From positions 1 to 10,180 of the forward strand of contig JACQEW010000015.1 in NCBI GenBank assembly GCA_016200365.1: 10,180 bases of DNA. Reading direction: 5' to 3'. Of this stretch, positions 8,201 to 10,180 are shown in pieces. Below the pieces are notes generated by a model. It was given only the letters and a program-made list of their open reading frames with translations, did not search any database and was not told where the DNA came from. The translations under genes and the position numbers were made by a program. Numbering within the stretch: the stretch's first letter is position 1; every line of letters begins with the position of its first letter. This stretch comes from Nitrospinota bacterium. GTDB taxonomy: Bacteria > Nitrospinota > Nitrospinia > UBA9942.

Positions 8201-8762
8201 GGTAGAGGAGAACCATTGAACTCTCAGCCATAGCCACTGTCTTCATTGCATCCACATCAGGAGGGAAACCCGGAGAGGCTGCAATATTATCAATAATCGC
8301 ATCCCTGTCTTTATCCGCCTTTTTTTGCCACCTTCCTGCCAAAAGGTTAAGCGCCTTATTCGCATACCCCATTCCATTATCGTAATCCCACATCCTTGCC
8401 CTTGTAATCGCCCACTGGGCATAAAACAGAGATGGGTTATAACCTGCCTTTTCTGCCAGATTTACAGCCTCTCTATGATGTCTGTCCGCCTCGCCATAAT
8501 TGAGCATTTCGGCATAAAGGATACCCAGTTGACCCTCTGCATGTGCGGCGGCAACGAAATCATTATTTTTTAGGGCATCAGAAACCGCTTCGTTTAAAAG
8601 AGCAGCAGCCTTTTCATATTCCTTTTTTACAAGCAGATTATGCCCCTGGCTCAATTTCGATGAAGAAGAAAAGGAGAAATCGGCATAGGCGGGTATGGAT
8701 GCCAGTAAAACGGCAGTAAAAACAATTATCCCCAAAAAAACTTTTAAAAATTTTTTGCTCAT
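5241..8762 (-). CDS. Exported TPR-CHAT domain protein (caspase-like protease family)
   Basis: The 1173-aa protein begins with a signal peptide (basic MSKKFLK, hydrophobic core, AYA site with likely cleavage after A27), so it should act outside the cytoplasm. TPR-like helical repeats fill about 36-600 and fall into two related halves (about 36-270 and 315-545), each containing PGFPP (164-168, 443-447). A helical region with ALEILERAKARSFLDLL (734-750) and a coiled coil (about 757-815) precede the CHAT domain (about 840-1173). The catalytic pair is visible: H1039 in HFATHA and C1084 in LSACKTG, followed by GDEIIGMNRAWIYAGTPSVI and WAPFYLTGD. CHAT domains are relatives of caspases and separases, and some cleave proteins. 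The substrate here is unknown. The ATG has GAGG four bases upstream. A CsgG/FlgO-DUF4384 lipoprotein follows. A protease role is inferred from intact catalytic residues; a scaffold role remains possible. Confidence 0.93.
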   Translation of the reverse strand: MSKKFLKVFLGIIVFTAVLLASIPAYADFSFSSSSKLSQGHNLLVKKEYEKAAALLNEAVSDALKNNDFVAAAHAEGQLGILYAEMLNYGEADRHHREAVNLAEKAGYNPSLFYAQWAITRARMWDYDNGMGYANKALNLLAGRWQKKADKDRDAIIDNIAASPGFPPDVDAMKTVAMAESSMVLLYLIKDDNEKAVRIGEKAVRHIQGMEGLIKFGSFFGRVTEGEKAEFYKGLTLSSAAASQAFINLGDEKKGNEYLKVAQDAFVKSGYKISEKGLTPEGFFYSFFYDPKYADEAVRLKEEYIPDSRYSEDYNMAEKLYQEGRHGEAIPFYKTAIEKAKAKGDKEELFYAYDHLGWLTAELGRFPDAERYLKEAIRIAEEEGLSPSIPYGELGTIKGRMGNFEKGLEYSRKSIDAVVERRKAKYKGEFNREKVIADAVIHPGFPPKVWLFKAITMSEGGETSIYYLKGDYKKAIEVGERAIKHFQDVEFMVRLAAKRERESYYQGLGWTTLSVGDSYLNLGEIEKGRKILEDAGMHFKKARLPFGDMIAEGLIAYSYILEGDYKKGAELSKMVFKKIEESGFEEIKWKMRYEFAKVLFREARDLDKEIPSLSKISDAAEGEKVKRKMLERNRPKGEALSWLLGEDSSKRLIGLMDTLEKTTNKDEMLVSVKSLNNILKETAYQNYMGAVGHIESIRANLETDINKRLFQANKQDVYRDAILLALDLYGPAPALEILERAKARSFLDLLANRQLMVKDENLSRQERELKFKIGEIQARLYEEEKGGKEDIVSSLKSELETGLGKYRDLVISIKRENPDFASLITVSPMKSDEIKRLTPEDITLIEYYMAEDRLLIWTVDSKDINIAVLPIGRDAIIEKIRGYRDTVVQPRSERSESIKNGELKKVSSELYDILIKPLKPYIKGKKICVVPFDALHYLPFQALWNGEKYLIEEYSLFYLPSASVMKFTFDKRRQKGERLIAFGNPDLGNPALDLPFAQKEVEMISTLYKEPVQLYRKDANEDRAKKISADFDIIHFATHAEFSDIDPMYSNIRLSNDDKEDGRFESTEVFSLNIKPYLVVLSACKTGLGAITSGDEIIGMNRAWIYAGTPSVISSLWSVSDISTSFLMEEFYKNLKGKPKDEALRDADISLIKSKDYSHPFYWAPFYLTGDFM
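6071..6095. repeat. Possible dispersed repeat fragment inside the CHAT gene
   Basis: The stretch contains GATTCGCTTCGCTCACTACG (6073-6092), resembling 'GTAGTGAGCGAAGCGA' repeat strings I associate with intergenic repeats in environmental genomes (memory, not searched). It encodes the linker RSERSES at about 891-897, between helices of the pre-catalytic part of the CHAT domain, and keeps the frame open. Confidence 0.25.
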
Positions 8763-8803
8763 GCGTCCTCGACGATCAAAATTCTAACAAAAAAGATAAG
8801 ACA

Positions 8804-8835
8804 AAAGGCTGTTGCAAAAGGCATCAACAGCCTTT
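8804..8835 (-). terminator. Strong hairpin, possible terminator of the nucleotidyltransferase transcript
   Basis: AAAGGCTGTTG (8804-8814) and CAACAGCCTTT (8825-8835) form a perfect 11-bp stem with a 10-nt loop. On the minus strand the stem ends in CCTTT and is followed by a T-rich stretch (TGTCTTATCTTTTTT), fitting an intrinsic terminator between the nucleotidyltransferase gene and the CHAT gene. It could also be a REP-like repeat. Confidence 0.45.
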
Positions 8836-8870
8836 AATCGGTGTAATCTAATCTTTTATCTGTGTAATCA

Positions 8871-8897
8871 GAGCTTGTTGAGTTTTTCAACAAACTC
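8871..8897. repeat. Hairpin just downstream of the nucleotidyltransferase gene
   Basis: GAGCTTGTTGA (8871-8881) and TCAACAAACTC (8887-8897) form an 11-bp stem with a 5-nt loop. The one non-Watson-Crick position becomes a U-G wobble in minus-strand RNA, so the stem is fully paired only in the sense transcript. It lies 16 bp past the stop codon but lacks a following T-run. It may protect the 3' end or belong to a repeat family. Confidence 0.5.
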
Positions 8898-8912
8898 AAA
8901 GGTTAATTCTCT

Positions 8913-9239
8913 CTAAGTAACTGCTATCCCTTTTGATACTACTTCATCTAAAAAACTCCCTTCCTTCTTCAATTCAATCTCGTCTTCTGTATATCCCATT
9001 GCCTCTATGGGTTCAAATATCCTTCCAGCGGCTAAACCGAGAATCTCAAGCCTCTCTCTCAAATTTTTATCTTTAAAATCATTGGACACGATAATAAGGT
9101 CAATATCACTATCTTCTCTCGGATGCCCTTCGGCATAAGAGCCGTATATCAATATCCTTTCAGGGGTAATTCCCATTTTCCTTAGCTCGTTGGCATACCG
9201 ATTTATTATCCCTTTAATCTTTTGTCTTCTTTTAACCAT
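8913..9239 (-). CDS. Small MNT-type nucleotidyltransferase domain protein
   Basis: This 108-aa protein is a minimal nucleotidyltransferase of the DNA polymerase beta superfamily. The signature is clear: IYGSYAEG at 31-38 (the G-S loop that binds the nucleotide triphosphate) and DSDIDLI at 43-49, with metal-binding D45 and D47. A possible third acidic ligand is E79 in PIEAMG. Stand-alone proteins of this size are often the MNT half of MNT-HEPN toxin-antitoxin pairs, where they AMPylate the HEPN toxin. No HEPN gene is seen on either side, so it is an orphan here. The ATG has AAGGAAA upstream. Flanking gaps are rich in palindromic repeats, suggesting a region of rearrangement. The substrate is unknown. 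Confidence 0.85.
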   Translation of the reverse strand: MVKRRQKIKGIINRYANELRKMGITPERILIYGSYAEGHPREDSDIDLIIVSNDFKDKNLRERLEILGLAAGRIFEPIEAMGYTEDEIELKKEGSFLDEVVSKGIAVT

Positions 9240-9298
9240 TTTATAATTTCCTTCGTCTTTTTAAGAGGGAGTTGCGAAATGAGCAAAATACTATAAAA

Positions 9299-9412
9299 TG
9301 TCATGCTGAATTTATTTCAGCATCTCATAATATCATCCTGAATCAAGTTCAGGATCAGAGACCCTGAAATCGCAGACCATGAATTTGATTCAGGGCATGG
9401 TTCAGGGTGACA
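9299..9412. repeat. REP-like palindrome array with CTGAA/TTCAG cores
   Basis: Three inverted repeats share the core CTGAA...TTCAG: ATGCTGAA/TTCAGCAT (9303-9310, 9316-9323), ATCCTGAA/TTCAGGAT (9335-9342, 9348-9355) and ACCCTGAA/TTCAGGGT (9361-9368, 9401-9408). The first two have 5-nt loops. The third encloses a nested stem CCATG/CATGG (9377-9381, 9396-9400). The whole array is bounded by inverted ends TGTCA..CTGAA (9299-9310) and TTCAG..TGACA (9401-9412), matching at 10 of 12 positions. This resembles a REP/BIME or small non-autonomous element; no transposase is present. Confidence 0.75.
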
Positions 9413-9425
9413 AATTGTGGTCTGT

Positions 9426-9461
9426 GCAACAGGCTCTATACCAGGTTTAAAAACCTGTTGC
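9426..9461. repeat. Hairpin with two mutually exclusive stems
   Basis: GCAACAGG (9426-9433) can pair with CCTGTTGC (9454-9461), or CAGGTTT (9442-9448) can pair with AAACCTG (9451-9457). The two stems share CCTG at 9454-9457, so only one can form at a time. It starts about 25 bp downstream of the hicA stop. It may be a dispersed repeat or a 3' structure of the hicBA mRNA; no clean terminator T-run follows. Confidence 0.5.
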
Positions 9462-9485
9462 TACAAAGATAGGTTCATCTTGTTT

Positions 9486-9716
9486 TTATCGTTTACTCCA
9501 GATTTCATCGGCAATTTTACTTGTAATGCCAGCCTGACGCCAAATTGAACTTAAAGTCCCTTGCGGGATACTCGACTTGTTTCTTGGAACAATCACAACA
9601 CGAACTTTCCCTTGATATTTACCAGAATAAACATCTTCTTTACCCCTTCGTTTAAAAGTAACACCAATTTGATTTAATATCCATGCCACATCTCCACTTG
9701 ATAGATTTTTAGGCAT
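9486..9716 (-). CDS. hicA: HicA-family toxin, atypical catalytic site
   Basis: This 76-aa protein has the double-stranded-RNA-binding-like HicA (YcfA) pattern: SSGDVAWILNQIGVTFKRRG at 6-25, then VRVVIVPRN at 38-46 and IPQGTLSSIWRQAGIT at 50-65, the family's most conserved segment. HicA toxins are ribosome-independent mRNA interferases neutralised by HicB. Family members normally carry a histidine after the 'G-S/D' turn (GSHH or GDH). Here the segment is GKEDVY (25-30), with no histidine anywhere in the protein, so RNase activity is doubtful. The chosen ATG at 9716 overlaps the hicB stop by 8 nt, and a TTG at 9722 is the alternative start. There is no good ribosome binding site, so translation is probably coupled to hicB. 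Confidence 0.78.
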   Translation of the reverse strand: MPKNLSSGDVAWILNQIGVTFKRRGKEDVYSGKYQGKVRVVIVPRNKSSIPQGTLSSIWRQAGITSKIADEIWSKR

Positions 9717-9987
9717 ATTCAAATTCTAATGGAATGGCATTGAGGGACTGTTCTTCATCAGCAGGTTCTGAAAATAGAAAATCCTTTAATTCTTTCATGG
9801 GAACAGGACGATAGATTTCATCTTTTCTTCCTTCAGAAATCATATATTCAAGATATGTTTCTATTCCATTTTTTAATCCTTCAACAGCCTCCTCTTTTGT
9901 TTTACCACAAGAGGCAATATCCAGCTCTACACAAAGAGAGGTATATTGATTTCCTTCTTTTTTTACTAAACAAGCAAACGATTCCAT
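9709..9987 (-). CDS. hicB: HicB-family antitoxin
   Basis: This 92-aa protein has the HicB/UPF0150 fold signature: an N-terminal strand FACLVKKEGNQYTSLCVELD (4-23), IASCGKTKEEAVEGLKNGIE (24-43) and the helix ending YLEYM. This corresponds to the 'Y.A.cpel.i.s.G.t.eEAl.nl.eai..yl' family pattern. It should bind and neutralise the HicA encoded immediately downstream. Residues 50-92 show no clear ribbon-helix-helix or helix-turn-helix, so direct DNA autoregulation is uncertain. The ATG at 9987 was chosen over an upstream ATG at 10002 because GGGAGG (10000-9995) sits seven bases before it; using the upstream ATG would put this ribosome binding site inside the gene. hicA follows with an 8-nt overlap, in hicB-hicA order. 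Confidence 0.83.
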   Translation of the reverse strand: MESFACLVKKEGNQYTSLCVELDIASCGKTKEEAVEGLKNGIETYLEYMISEGRKDEIYRPVPMKELKDFLFSEPADEEQSLNAIPLEFEYA

Positions 9988-9994
9988 CTTTAAT

Positions 9995-10000
9995 CCTCCC
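9995..10000 (-). promoter_or_regulatory. Ribosome binding site of hicB
   Basis: GGGAGG on the minus strand lies seven bases before the ATG at 9987. It decides the start codon, because the alternative ATG at 10002-10000 overlaps this site. Confidence 0.75.
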
Positions 10001-10047
10001 ATGTCAATTTTTATGTTTCCATTTTAATACCCTTGCCCTGTTTCATT

Positions 10048-10076
10048 ATCATAATATCTTTCCTCAGATTGTTCAA
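10048..10076 (-). promoter_or_regulatory. Sigma-70-like promoter for hicBA
   Basis: On the minus strand TTGAAC (10076-10071) and TATGAT (10053-10048) are separated by exactly 17 bp. They match TTGACA at 4/6 and TATAAT at 5/6. Transcription would start near 10041, giving a leader of about 54 nt before hicB. Confidence 0.55.
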
Positions 10077-10105
10077 ATATCTTTTTTGGAAGGTCATATT
10101 CTATT

Positions 10106-10144
10106 TGCTCCGTAGGAGCATGCTGTTTGTAGGCTACTTACAAA
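10106..10144. repeat. Two adjacent hairpins at the right edge
   Basis: TGCTCC (10106-10111) and GGAGCA (10115-10120) form a perfect 6-bp stem with a 3-nt loop. TTTGTA (10126-10131) and TACAAA (10139-10144) form a second 6-bp stem with a 7-nt loop. The string around 'GCTCCGTAGGAGC' resembles a dispersed palindromic repeat I recall from other environmental genomes (not searched). It lies upstream of the hicBA promoter. Confidence 0.5.
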
Positions 10145-10180
10145 AAAAGAAGTTTTTACAGAGTAATACTATATTGCTTA

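Larger units (their letters stand above)
8763..8912. other. Nucleotidyltransferase-CHAT intergenic region
   Basis: This 150-bp gap holds two strong hairpins (8804-8835 and 8871-8897) and, between them, two direct copies of GTGTAATC (8841-8848 and 8862-8869). The CHAT gene ribosome binding site is at its left end. No gene and no convincing promoter was seen. Confidence 0.55.
9240..9485. other. Repeat-rich gap between hicA and the nucleotidyltransferase gene
   Basis: This 246-bp stretch has no credible coding frame. It holds a cluster of palindromes: a 114-bp REP-like array at 9299-9412 and an alternative-pairing hairpin at 9426-9461. It separates hicBA from the nucleotidyltransferase gene and probably breaks any operon. 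Confidence 0.6.

Noticed and set aside
5380..8573. Plus-strand open frames opposite the CHAT gene and a 61-codon minus-strand frame at 7115-7300
   Set aside because: They are alternative frames of the strongly supported TPR-CHAT protein, with no ribosome binding sites or recognisable domains.
9299..9461. CRISPR array
   Set aside because: The repeats are short inverted pairs, without equal-length direct repeats or regular spacers, and there is no cas gene.
10011..10097. 28-codon minus-strand frame starting MTFQKRYLNN
   Set aside because: It overlaps the proposed hicBA promoter, lacks a good ribosome binding site and resembles no family.

Overview
All seven credible genes in this window lie on the minus strand, so transcription runs from the right edge to the left edge. 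The sequence is AT-leaning. It combines a compact cobalamin-dependent methionine synthase, a FlaG-type flagellar protein, an outer-membrane-type lipoprotein, a large exported TPR-CHAT protein and many short palindromic intergenic repeats. This points to the chromosome of a motile Gram-negative (diderm) bacterium, plausibly an uncultured Nitrospirota or Deltaproteobacteria-like lineage. The lineage is an inference from gene style only; there is no rRNA or other marker here.

Layout in transcription order. (1) At 9486-9987 is a HicB-HicA type toxin-antitoxin pair with an 8-nt overlap, a good sigma-70-like promoter and a strong ribosome binding site. The HicA protein lacks the usual catalytic histidine. 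(2) At 9240-9485 is a gene-free stretch packed with REP-like hairpins. (3) At 8913-9239 is a small orphan MNT-type nucleotidyltransferase. (4) At 8763-8912 is another hairpin-rich gap. (5) At 5241-8762 is a 1173-aa exported protein with duplicated TPR arrays and a C-terminal CHAT (caspase-like) protease domain with His and Cys intact. (6) At 5098-5240 is a gap filled by a long inverted repeat built from CACAAAG units. (7) At 4039-5097 is a lipoprotein with a CsgG/FlgO-like domain and a DUF4384-like domain. (8) At 3517-3939 is a FlaG-family protein preceded by a close match to the flagellar sigma-28 promoter consensus. (9) At 18-3335 is full-length metH, with a 9-bp hairpin spanning its stop codon at the window edge.

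The most interesting unit is the pair at 4039-8762: an exported CHAT protease-like TPR protein followed by an outer-membrane lipoprotein carrying CsgG/FlgO-like and DUF4384-like domains. DUF4384 is known as a partner of caspase-like domains within single proteins, so the two genes may form a split envelope module, possibly a sensor or proteolytic device at the cell surface. This is inference. The neighbouring FlaG and the FlgO similarity give a weak hint of a flagellar or envelope link. metH appears to be an independent housekeeping gene.
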